DNA from: Gaeumannomyces sp. JS-464
Lineage: Eukaryota > Ascomycota > Sordariomycetes > Magnaporthales > Magnaporthaceae
Assembly (NCBI GenBank): GCA_002197995.1
Contig: NGZR01000004.1
Span: forward strand, 3,906,001-3,970,000
Direction: 5' to 3'
Length of the DNA stretch: 64,000 nt
In this document: one piece after another, positions 33,411 to 44,654 of the stretch
How the letters are laid out: every line of letters starts with the position of its first letter
Numbering within the stretch: the stretch's first letter is position 1
Notes under the pieces: model-generated
What the model saw: only the letters and a program-made list of their open reading frames with translations
Told to the model about the DNA's origin: nothing
Database searches by the model: none
Translations under genes and position numbers: made by a program

Positions 33411-36066
33411 ATGCCGCCGGCCTCGAGCCAGAAGGGCACCGGCAAGAAGGGCGCGGGCTCCATCGCGCGCAACCGGAGCCGCAACACCACCCCCAGCATC
33501 AGCTCCGCTGCCGCCGCCGCCGCCGCGGCGCCCCAGCCGTCGCTGCTGCCGCCCGTCGAGACGATCGAGACCGAGTTCGTCGAGCTCAAGTTCGAGGTCC
33601 TACGCAACATCACCTATGAGGACCTCTTCGACCAGGGCACGGGCGCCGCCAGCCCTGTAATCCCCGATTCGCGCGCCCTCGACACATCGGCAACCGCCTA
33701 CAGCGCTTGCAGGACATCGTCGAGAAGAGGGGCCTTAGCTGCGACCGCGGCATGCGCCTGCTCGCCGGCAAGCGCCGCGATCGTATGGACATGGACCGCG
33801 TTAGGGAGGAGGAGCGTCTCCAGCGCGAGGCCGAGGGTGAGGCCCAAGAAAGGCGCGCCAACAAGAAGAAGCGCAAAGAGAAGGATACCCTGGCGCCCCA
33901 TGACACGAATATAGGTACGTTGGCTGCTTGGCCCCATGTTCTTGTTGCCTTGCCGTTCTGTCTTTCCGTCTCCATCTGTCAAGTGCCGGTGTTCTACTGT
34001 GCCTCCCCCTCCTCGCCTGCTGTTTTTGAGAAGCACGTGTAGAGCAGACGTCATCGCCCACCCGCCCGACCATGGTCGTTTTCACGCGCGCACCACCTTC
34101 ACTTCAGATTTTCCCATGTCGTTTGTCATTGCGTCTCTTTCAACCTGCCGCCCGGGACAGATTACTGAACTCCTCCCGCAACGACAACAGAGCGGTCTTC
34201 CCCTCTCCGCGATCCAAGCAGTAAAGTCAGGAAAGCATCACGGGACGACTCCTCCAACTCTTCCTTGTCGCCTCCCATCGAAAACATGTCGCCGAGCGCC
34301 ATGGAAGTCGACGAGAAGACAAAACCTGCCAAGGACGACGTTAAGGACGAGAAGAGGAGGAGTCCTCGGACGATGAGGGCGCGCCTCCCCCGCGGCCAGT
34401 ACCGGCAAACCAGACCTTCGGCGAGGACCCCTCGACATTCCCGGACCCACTGTGTACGAGATCCTGCCCGTCACGGAAGGGTGAGCCACGACGAGATATG
34501 CGAGATATACAGCGTAGCAACATATCCCAAGAGCGATCTGGCCGACCTGATAGCGGGCGACCCGCCCGACAAAGATTTCAGCAGCGGTAAAGCCTCGAAC
34601 CAGATCAGCTCAGCACCTTTTCCAATACACGGAACCCTACTTCAGGCCCTTCAATGAAGAGACCTCACCTTCCTCCGCGAGCGCGGCGACCGCTCCACGG
34701 TCTTTAACATGCCCAAGCGTGGTCGCAAGCACTACACGGAAATCTGGCCGAGGAGGACGGCGCCATGGCCGTCGACTCGGGAGCCGGCGCCGCCCGCGAC
34801 AGGCTGCCCGCAAACCTGCCCCGCGGCAGCATAGATAACATGAACGACAGCGTTGCGAGACCGATAAGCTCTCCGTCGGCCCTCTTCTGTCGCGCCTGCT
34901 CTGCGCAATGCGCCCCGAGGGACGCGCCAGCAGCCAGACGGGGACATCAAGCCTCTTGTTAACGGCATCGGGTCCAGCGGCGACTTCATTAACGGCGTCG
35001 GCACCCCCGGCCCCGGCGCCGATGACGGCAGCTTCTCAGGCGGTTTTGAGATCTCGGCGACAGGCGAGCTCGTTCCCATCGGCACACCAAGCCCCGGCGC
35101 CCGTTGCGGCCAGCCCAACTTCATCTCGGCGTGCAGATGAACGGCATGTTTAACGGCGCCGACCCTCTGGGCGGCATGGGGATGGGGATGGGGATGAGCG
35201 GTGGCATGCTGCCAACGGCCAGAGGCCGCCCGCCACCTACATGCCCGAGTCCTCATCGGACGCGTGGAAAAGGCCTCGCACCCTAAGCTGGACTATGCGC
35301 AGGTTGACGAGCGCCTTAAGCAGGAACTGAGGCACATTGGTTCCTCCCACTGACGGACTCCAACGGCGCCACGGCGGGGCCGGCAGCACCGGCGGGGCTG
35401 CGACTAATGGCATCGTCGTGGGCGGCAGCGGCGGTGCCGGCTCTGCGGGTGCGGCTAACGAAGCAACGGTCAAGCCTCGGCCTCTGGAGGGGCGCGGTTA
35501 ATGGCACCGCCGGCTCGGCCGCAGCTGCCGCCGCTGCCGCCGCAGACCCTCGATGACGGCCGACTACGACGGGGGCTACGACGACGAGGGGTGGCGGCGC
35601 GGCTGCGGCTCCTGCAGGCGCGGCTCCGCGCCAAATGCTCGTCAACGGGGCGCAAGGCGCGCCTCATGGAGCTGGTGCGCGAGCGCATGGCGCACCAGAG
35701 TACACCACCATCCTCGAGGACCTCGACACCCAGGTCCAGCAGGCCTACCTTAAGCGGAACAGGACCATGGGCAAGGGCAAGGCCAAGAAGAACAGGCCCG
35801 GGGCGTCGGCGGCGGCCAACGGCGGCGGCGCGGGCGGGGCGGCGGCGCGGCGGGCATGGCGCGCCCAGGCATCGGGGACCACGCAAAGACGCTCATGGAG
35901 CGCAGGAGGCGCTGGATCGACAACATCGGCCCCATCTTCGAGGACGACAAGATCAACAGGGTACCCGCGCCTCCGACGGCCCGAGAGCAGCATCTTCCAG
36001 CCAGAGGTCATGGCGCCCCTCGTCAAGCAGGAGAAGGATGCTTGGGACGAGGAGGCCGAGGACTGA
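33411..36066 (+). CDS. NGG1: Ada3/Ngg1, SAGA histone acetyltransferase complex subunit
   Basis: Ada3 links Gcn5 and Ada2 in the SAGA and ADA acetyltransferase modules in the nucleus. From the ATG at 33411 the reading has a low-complexity start, then [19 protein letters not shown] and a basic coiled region. An intron of about 246 bp (33915-34160) follows. The middle contains [47 protein letters not shown] and KHYTEIWAEEDGAM. The C-terminus is the Ada3 domain (PF10198 type): [62 protein letters not shown]. The protein is assembled over several frame changes, at least six single-base indels, mostly in GC-rich runs. I read these as consensus errors because the protein remains conserved through to its normal end. 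Confidence 0.83.
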
Positions 36067-37004
36067 GATGTGGCAAAACAAGTGCTGTTTTTTTTTTTGG
36101 CTGTATTTTGTATTGCACAGCATCTTGCCTTTTTTTTTCTCGCCCCCTGTTTCCCAGCGGGACGTCAGACCGCAATGGTCTATCTTTTCTTAGATCAGTC
36201 TGCTGCCAGTTCGGCCATCCGGTAGTGTGGTGGCATTTGCTACTCGGAGTTTTGGCGTCCGTCCGATTCTGCTTCCTGACGGGGAAATTACACACGGGCG
36301 GTCAAGATGGGCCTCCCTGGAAGCTTCAAGCTGTACCTAGAAAGATCCAAGGAGTCATGGATGCCTGCGCAGATTTAGGTTTTGCATCCTCCAGATTTCA
36401 AGGATCCAAAATACGAATATTACAAAAAAGTCCCATCACCAAAGAAAGAGCACGTCGGACCCGCAACCTCATCTGGGTAGGAATACCATTGGGACGAATC
36501 CTGTTGTATGAGCCCATCATGAGCAATAAACGAGAGTGCAAACCAGACCTCCACATCCAATTTAGACCAATCGTGGCAACATCTTCGACAGGTATCCATC
36601 TGGTGAAACGGAGATTTGGCAGTATATGGTGAGATATCTAGGCAGCCCTCGGTATTGTATGTACATTCCGTCATCCCAACCTGGCTAAATGCTTCCCTTG
36701 AAGCCCCAAACTCTCATATACAAAAAGCAGGTAGGAGATAAACGCCATAGGAAAAGAAATGCCGCCCATGAGGGTCGCCATTGGGGTATAATATCATTCC
36801 CGAAAGCCCAGCCAAACCCAAGAATCGCTTTGGTGTAAAAAAAATAAATAAAAAAGATGAGGAAAGAAGGAAGAAAATAAGATCCAAGATCAAAGCAAGA
36901 ATCAGGCCCGTCATGATCGCCGGCCAGCGTGTTGATCGAGCAGCTCTTGTCTCTGGCGGACAGTCAAGTCTGTCAGTTCTTGTGCTTGAGCCCGGGTTTG
37001 GAAA
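36067..37004. other. Convergent 3' regions of ADA3 and the RING gene
   Basis: The two genes converge here. T-rich runs at about 36089-36140 follow the ADA3 stop and could belong to its 3' UTR. No gene is supported. Confidence 0.55.
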
Positions 37005-38899
37005 TCATGTCCCGCTAGGAGCCGGGCCAAGCTTACACGAAGATGGGACGACATCCCGCCGAGATCCCCCAGGGCTCGGGTCCCGGTTTATCTCTTGCTC
37101 GATAGGTGGTGGCGTATCCCCCTGCTGGGACCCATGTATCCCCGCGCCCTGGGTGGCTTGTGCCTGCGACTCATAACTCGGAGGCAGCCGTTCACTTCGA
37201 GCGACGGATTCTGGGTCCGCAGCCGCCGGGCCGAGGACCTGTCTTGGCGGTGCCGGCACCACGACTTGCTGGTAGACGCGCGGGAGCAGGGACAGAAACG
37301 GCGGGGCGGCAGCACTGCGCGAAGGAGTCAGGCGCTCCACGACGCTGCTCGCCCATCCCAACAGCCTCGATCGCTTCGCCCCTCGCTCGGATGAGACGCG
37401 GGCGCGGTCTGCGGCGGCGACGTCTATGCTGCTGCGCAACCGCCGGGTGGACATCTCACGCCGCACCATCTGGTTGGTGATGCGCGGGCTGTACCCGCGT
37501 GGCAGCATCGATGCCTTACAGAGCGGGCAGAGTGAGCTCACTTGAGAGAGCAGCTGGTCTATGCAGTCTGGGTGAAAGATGTGTCCGCAGGGGAGCTCCC
37601 GGATCACTGTCTGGCGGTCCACGTATTCGCCGTGACATATGCAGCACTTGGGCTGATAGTCAAGGCTCGAAAGATGCCCCTTACGCCTTGCGCTTCTGCC
37701 GCTGCTGCTCTTCTCGTCGCCAATTCTCGTCGTCGGTGATGCTGGCGATATTGGCTCCAGCTTGGCCCGGTCTGGAGTGGTTGGCATCTCAAATGAAGGA
37801 TCGGGTCTGAAGCTGTATGTGAAGAGCGGGAAGCTCTGGATGTGATGGCTCGGCACAGTCAGGCGGCTGATACCCAGGGACTCCAAGTTGACTTCGCCGT
37901 TCTCGACACGGCGGCGAAGCGATGCGCGGCGACGACGCTGGATAAGGTGCATAGTGAGTGACGTGCCGATAAAGACACTCAGTAGAAGGCCTAGGACAAC
38001 CGGGATCAAGATCCACATGCTATTGAGCTTCCTGTCCTTGTAATGTTGACCTGGGTCCAGATGCGGAGGTAATCCTCCTCCCTGGGATCATAAAGATCCG
38101 AGATCATCTCGCCAAAGGGGACCGTGGTCATGTTGCCGCTGTAGAGGCTCAGTTGAGTCATCATCTCGGTGCCAACGCTGCCAGGAATGGCGACAATCGG
38201 AAAGCGGTTATCAACACGCCAGGCGCCATCGTCTTCCAGATCCCATATCGCTGAAGAGGCCGGAGGCGGCGTTGCCGTGTTGTTGGGCTCCGGGCGGTAA
38301 AGGATGAAGGCTCTGATGGGGTCTTTCCGTGCGGATGCGAGGAATGACTGGGTGCACCGGGGTGTGACCCAAGGGGCTAGTCCGATGAGATTGATAGAGG
38401 CGGGGGGCAGATCAGCCCTGCGAGCCGCGAGAGGGGGGAGGTAGGGCCGGACTGTATCCCGGCAGGGATCACCAAGAGCAAGATCAGGAACATATAGCAG
38501 GCCCTGGATGTTCCGGGACGAACTGATGTACTCGGCCGCGAGGGCGGTCACATGTTGGTGAGGGATATAGGACGAGTAGGCCAGACGGTACTGCCCCGAT
38601 GCGAGTCAGCAAGTGAATGGAAGGCTGGAAGGGGTTGCAGGAGGCCAAGGAGGGGGTCAGACCTACCGACGAGGCGGTGATGTTCTGGACGACGGTGCTC
38701 TGCGCGGAGCTGTGGCCGTACCAGGCCGGGTTGCTGAGGAGGAGACTGGAAAGAGATGGGGCGTGTCAGCGGTGCATGCAACGCCGCCTCGAAGGAACTT
38801 TTTAATACATGTTTTTATATATATAAAAAGGAAGCGAGAGATCAGGAGATGAAGTTGCATTCAATGAAACTTACACAACGTTGCTGATATCGGCGAGGG
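37005..38899 (-). CDS. PA-TM-RING type E3 ubiquitin ligase, 5' exon not resolved
   Basis: An endomembrane ubiquitin ligase is predicted. The lumenal N-terminal part has the look of a protease-associated domain (NPAWYGHSSAQS, then GLLYVPDL, FPIVAIPG). A single membrane segment follows (MWILIPVVLGLLLSVFIG), and then a RING-H2 finger (CCICHGEY, CGHIFHPDC, CPLC, about 37510-37650). The C-terminal tail of about 150 residues is Ser/Pro/Arg-rich. Resolved exons are 38899-38875, 38745-38667 and 38590-37005, with introns between them. Phase arithmetic fits if one base is missing near 38036, where the frame changes just before the membrane segment. The first exon, which should encode a signal peptide, lies upstream of 38902 and I could not fix it. 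The specific orthologue is not assigned. Confidence 0.82.
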
Positions 38900-41606
38900 C
38901 TGTGGTATGGAACAGCAGAAATAAAAAGAGTCAGTGAATATAGCCTTGTTAATTGGTGATGCAGCGTGGAGATTGAGGGGCAGGGGATGAAGGTTTGGGG
39001 AAAGTGTCTCGGACGCCGCAGCCGGCTTGGCAATCGCCAAGTGCAGCGGGACCAGCCGACCAGCCATGGCGTGCCTGTCAGAGCTGATGTGCGATGGGGA
39101 ACAGCCGTCTTGGCCTTTTTCTATTCGATGATTTTCCTTTTTTCCCCTCTGTATTTGGCTTTTTTTTCTTCTTGTTCCCGTTGCACCAGCATGGCCACGC
39201 AGAATCAAGCAAGGCGCACCAAATCAGGAGGAGGAAAGGGGAGACGCAACGTACACATGCTCTAGTCATAGTGCTGAGTATCGTTAGACAAGCATTTCTA
39301 TCGGCTGTGCAGCACCCAGGGGCAGCCAAAACGGTGGGAGCCGTTGGCCTTGGCGATGGTAAAAGGCGTCGGTGGCTGCAGCTCCGCTCTGGTGATGGAA
39401 GCGGGTGCCAGAGAAATGATCGAATAAGAACAGGTACGAAAAAACAAAAACAAAATAAAATAAGACGAAGGAAGGTAGGAAGGACAGGACGGTGGCCCTC
39501 GTCGGCCCCTTGACTTTTTTCCTCCAAGGAACAAAGGCGGAGGAGACCAAATTGGCTCGACTATGTGGTCGTGTGGCTGCGCACTGGATAGGGTTAAAAG
39601 AGCAAGCTGGAGACTAAGGACAGGCGGTTGGTCTGGTCTGGGGGAGGTCATGGTATTTCAGTGCCAAGACATTTGACGGATGGGGGGTCGGAGCCGGGGA
39701 GGGAGGACCAGGAATGGGACGCCGGGGCCTTCCCTTGCATCAGATCCCAGTCAGGCCGCGAGGGAGGACGCAGCGCGTGCAAAAAAGGAAGTCTGCATGG
39801 AAGCGCAGACCTGCGACTCGCCGTCTCTGGTCCCCCTCCCTTCGGTTTCCTGGCACACCTGGCAGGCACAGCCCAGGCAACCCACCGCCCTTCGCTGAGG
39901 ATGTGGGGCGCCTTCGGACAACCGGCACCCTAGCCCGTCGATGCACCACGCACAGCACCCAATGACACGGCGAGAAACACAAGACAGTGCACGGAACTCT
40001 GGCCCAGCACTTGGGTCGCTACACCATGTCGGACGGAGATGATGAGGGCACAACAGACGGCGCGGTGCCTGTGCAGATCTGCACGTGTGCACATACTGCA
40101 CAGCCCCAATCGCCCTTAGTCCTTGCTGGGCACGAGAGAGCTCGTCTGAAGACCTGATGAAAACAGAGAAAAAAGACGAGCCGCCGTCAATACGAACGGA
40201 TCATCGACGCATCTCTGGCTGCTGCTGGAACTAAAGTCACCCGGCGAGCGGGGCAGGCCAGCCAGCAAGTGCATGTTTTGAGGGTGGGGACTGGCGTCGT
40301 TGCCTCGTCGCACTATGGGACCGCGTGCCGTCTTGCTTTGCAAGCAAGGGCGTCTTCTTTTTTTGTCTTCTTTGGGTAACACTAGGCCTCCCTTTGTCGG
40401 CGTCGGGGCCCCGTGCCGGATGTCGCAAGTTGCAGGGCCGCCAGTCGGTGCCCAAAGTTAAGCCCCTCAAGGCCCGTCATGAAGAAGCACGGTCTTAGAA
40501 GCCGTCCTTGGGGTCTTGTAGATATGAGATTTGATTTGATATGCCGTCTCTTAAGGCTCACTAACAGTCAAAGGAGAACGGGGGAGAAAAGGAAGGGAGC
40601 GGTGACCTGACGCGCACTACGCGTCCAGCGGCTGGTTTCCGTGTGGCACGAAACGTTTGTCGTTGGGCATGGGGAAAAAGCCTGGGTCGCGTGCACAGGC
40701 AAAGAAAGTGGGCACCAGAAAGCTTGTTTGCCTTTTGCCTCATTGGTGCCGGCCGATCATGCCAAGCGTGCAAGCCAGATTCATATTCCTGATCATCTTA
40801 TACAGGAAACATACGTAGTAGCGACGTCGACAAGTCCAAACATCGACCTGTCTGTCAATCGATACACGAATACAGCCCGTTTGACCAAGACTCGGCGGCT
40901 GTCCGGACGTCAAGGCAAAAGAAACAAATACAACAGCAGCCCAGCGGACGCGTTGTGCAGATTGATTGCTGGGATCTGAGCGGCCACGACAAACGTCAGC
41001 AGCAAAAACCAGAAACGAGGCACCCCGTCGGCAGCAGCTCTGACTCGCTTCCGCCGGGCACTTCGGCCAACGACTGAGCCGCAGCGGGCGCGCGCCCATG
41101 TTTCGGAACCCAGGGTCCACATGCCGCCACCCATCTGCTCTTTTACGAGAAGCCCAAATCGGCCTTGGATAAGGAAAGAAGAAAAAAAGAAAAGAAACGA
41201 GAAAAAAAATGTCCCAGACGTTGCGAGGGTGAAAACGCATATACACCTGACTTTTTGCTATTGAGACGAGTGTGCTGCAAGTCATGGATGGGTGCTGGAG
41301 CGGCCAGGCACTGCCTCAGCAAACCTCCCTCAGGGGTTGGCCATGTACCATCAACCGAGGGACCCATTCCGCAGTCTTCCGGGCAGCAGTCCGAACTTAC
41401 CTTCGGGACCCTCCTAGTTCCTCCTCTGTGGTTACGCACCTCTAGCTCCAGGGACATCCCCGGTCGCGCGGAAACGACTTGACGATGTCGCTTAGAGAGC
41501 TAGGGGTCCTCCCTCCTTCCACATCCTCATCTCCCCTTATGCAAATGTGTTTTCCCCATGGCCAACAACCATCACCACCACCACCCCGCATGCGCACAGC
41601 AGCACC
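38900..41606. other. Intergenic region
   Basis: It must contain the first exon of the RING gene near its left end. Beyond that I see no supported coding or RNA gene; the open frames present have no domain or codon signature. Confidence 0.5.
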
Positions 41607-43013
41607 CTAGCCGCTGCCCGGCGTCCAGGTCGGGAGGGACTCGGGCCCCGTCGGGGTCTGGTCCATGACGTCGCGCTGGCGGACGCAGCCGCTCTTTTTC
41701 GTGAGCACGGCCGGGCACGCGACCTGCCGGAAGCTCACGCCCGGGTTGTCGGCGCCGCCGAACCAGTCGAACCGCCAGAGGCAGCCCGCCTTGAGCTTGG
41801 CCGGGAAGCTGTTGCAATCGGCCCGCGACCGCACCCCGCCGTACCGCTCGCCCCAGCCGTTGGGTGGCGCGCCGTACTCTATTGTGGTTATGGGGGTAAT
41901 AGGTTAGGGATTGGCTCGAGGAATGGAGTAATACACTGACTCTAGCTTTCTTTTCGATCGGGGTGTGTAAGTAAGTCGGTATGGGGAAATTCTCAACTTA
42001 CGGTTTGTGCATGCGTTGAATATGCCGACTCCGCCTCCAGGGATCTATCGTTTTTGGTCACACCAACGTCAGTAGTCAGGCTCGCGGGCGCCTTTCTTTT
42101 TTGCTTGTCAGGAGGATCAAATCCCAAAGACTTACCGCAAGGTCAAAGTGGTTTTGGCCGAGATCACCACCCGTGTTGCTATTTCGATTCACAAGGGTCA
42201 GCAACTCTAGAAGCCCCTTGGATCTCGAACCTAGATCGAGATCAGGGAATACACGGCTGCGCTCACGTGGCTTGGACTATTATTCTCGATGATACCGAGT
42301 CAGCAAAGGGAACGGGCATTATCAGGGAGTGTGTACAGAAATCAGGGGAGCAGAGGCATAAACAAACGTACCTATCATCTTCTTCCCAGACACCGGCCCG
42401 CTCGTAAAGGTCAGCTCGTAGCATGCGCAGCACCAGTCCGTCTCCTGCTTGCCCGCGATCCGGACGGCCCTGCTCGCAAGTCCAGCAACCTAGACATCCA
42501 ACCCGGAAGTGCTTCTTTATCGCGTCCTCTCTTCTCTTCCTCTTTAAGCCCTTGTCTCTGGATATCCCCCCGGCGCGGTCTCGACTCACGCAAAGCCGAA
42601 CGAGTGTGTCGCATTGGTGGCAAACGGCTCCTGGCTGGAGCACATGAAGGCGCTGCCGCCGCTATCACAGCCGGATCCTACACCCCGATGGTCAGAACTT
42701 TTTTTCGTTTGCATTTATGCCCTCCCAAGAGCATCGCATATCCAGGAGCACCACCCCCGCCACCATCATCCGTGGGAGAGATCAGAGAGATGGGCTTACG
42801 GGTGTTCCCGCCGTCGTTCAGCGGGTTGTCGCCCCGGTCGCACGTCTGGACCGGCCCCCTGACCAAGTTCCCCTTCTTGGGCCACCCGCACGACGGCTTG
42901 CAGCAGTCCCAGTACCTCGTGGTTGATCCGCTGCCCTGCGCGCCCTGTGCCGCCGCTGTAGCCGCCAGGTAGGCTGGCACGATGCCCAGCAGTGCCGTCA
43001 CGGAGATCTGCAT
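41607..43013 (-). CDS. GH45 endoglucanase (secreted cellulase)
   Basis: A secreted endo-1,4-beta-glucanase of glycoside hydrolase family 45. Residues 1-22 form a signal peptide ([21 protein letters not shown]). The mature start carries [15 protein letters not shown] with the first catalytic Asp. [18 protein letters not shown] follows, then [15 protein letters not shown] with the second catalytic Asp, and [14 protein letters not shown]. No cellulose-binding module follows; the protein ends in a short Pro-rich tail. Seven exons: 43013-42800, 42677-42590, 42469-42372, 42276-42267, 42178-42136, 42044-42002, 41878-41607. They sum to 768 nt, exactly 255 residues plus stop, without any frame correction. 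Exon 4 is only 10 nt long (encoding part of VQAT). All introns are GT..AG, 88-123 bp. Typical catalytic-domain length for the family. Confidence 0.93.
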
Positions 43014-44654
43014 GATGGCTCGGGGTCGTTTCGCAGGTTTTGCGTTTGCTTAAAGTTGATGTCTGTCTATAAAGAGCAAAAGAATACGTTAGCTTATTGG
43101 ACACACCCCTTCTCTCTCCAGCTTCTGCCACAACTGGACCACAACAAAGCAACCAGAAAATCGACATCAAAATGGCATACCCACCAGCATGTGAGGATTG
43201 GGATAGCACTTACACCACACCCTCTACCAGGGCTCCCAAAGACACATACAGGCGTGATGGAAAGGGCAAGCCGGAGAAAGCATGTCACAAGAAGCGCCAC
43301 ATCGATCCTGGCATGGGAGGACTTATATAAACCTCAAAAGGGCAGAATCAAGCCGCCCCAGATCCCCCTCCCTGTTCCCACCCCTCATGCCGGAGGCCGG
43401 CCCTCCTCGCGGTGCTTGATTTAGACCCATCGACATCCATCCATCTATATCCGACAACCTGGCCAAGACTATAACCAGCGAACCTATAAGGGTAAACCAA
43501 AACCCTATTTGTGTCCCGCCTGCACTACATACATACAGCCAAGCGAGCATGAAATTCCAGGGGTTGCACAAATGGACTCGGTTGTCATGTTCGCAATACC
43601 GAAAAAAGCAATGAAACGAAAAAGGAAACAAAAAAATTCCCGATTTTTTTCTTCGACGCAGATGACCAGCCGGCCCGTGAACAACGCTCGCCTTGCTCCC
43701 GTTTACCCCTTTTGGTGAGCCGATCGGGTGGGGCCCGCGGGAGCCTCTTCGCCGCTTTTCTCTTTCCATTCTTTTTGCGGTTGGCATTGCCGAGTCCTCC
43801 CCGTGGGGGATGGCCACCAATTACCCAGATGAATTACCCGGCCGTGGGGACGGGTCGGGCTTCTTACGGCCAATTTGGCGCGGTTTGGGTGGTTTTTCTT
43901 CTTCTTTTCGGCCTTTCTCCCAAGAAAAGATCGCCAGCCCGGGGTGGCGCCACCAAGAGATGAGTGCCCTGGGCAAAGCACATTTATTTCGGAAGCGAGG
44001 GCTGGACATCCGGCCGCCTCGGTTCCATGTTCAGGGGTACACAATCCCTTTGGAATGGTGTCCCCATCTTCGAGTATTGATTCCTATGCACGCAATAGCA
44101 GCTTGACCCGTCCCCTGGCCGCGCAGGCCGGCAATCCGTCCAGACAGACAGGTAGCCACCGGGGAATACACGCCGTCGGCTCATGACTGCCGGGGCTGCT
44201 TCTGGGGTGATAAAGAAAGAATCGAGCAAGCTAGAAGCGAGACAACCTACCACCCAGGCAGAGAGACAGGGTCAGCTACCAGCTACCCGATATCTGGTCT
44301 CTCCACCTTCGCATGACCCCATCCCCTCACTGTTCCTAGGTATCCCTCCTACTTCTCCCGCGCATGGCCACCTTCTGACAGCCCATTACTTATGTCTTCT
44401 GATTTTATCATGATATCTTACTCCCATTTTGTCAACCAGACCCGCCTCCTACATCGTTGATTTTTTTTTTTTTTTTTTGCTTTGTTTCTCGTAAACAAGT
44501 ATCAAGCTATGGCTAGCATTTACCTACCGTGTTTCCTCGACTAAGAGCTTCGTGGTATCAAGCCCTCAAATTCTACTTCCAGTCGTCACATCGATAAGCC
44601 TTTCTATGCGCACCAAAAGCCATAACCGAGATCGTAGTATCGCGGCGGCTCTGA
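43014..44654. other. Intergenic region between GH45 and HET-C
   Basis: It holds the promoter of the GH45 gene and the 3' side of HET-C. An 18-base T run at about 44461-44478 lies downstream of HET-C. No gene is supported. Confidence 0.5.
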
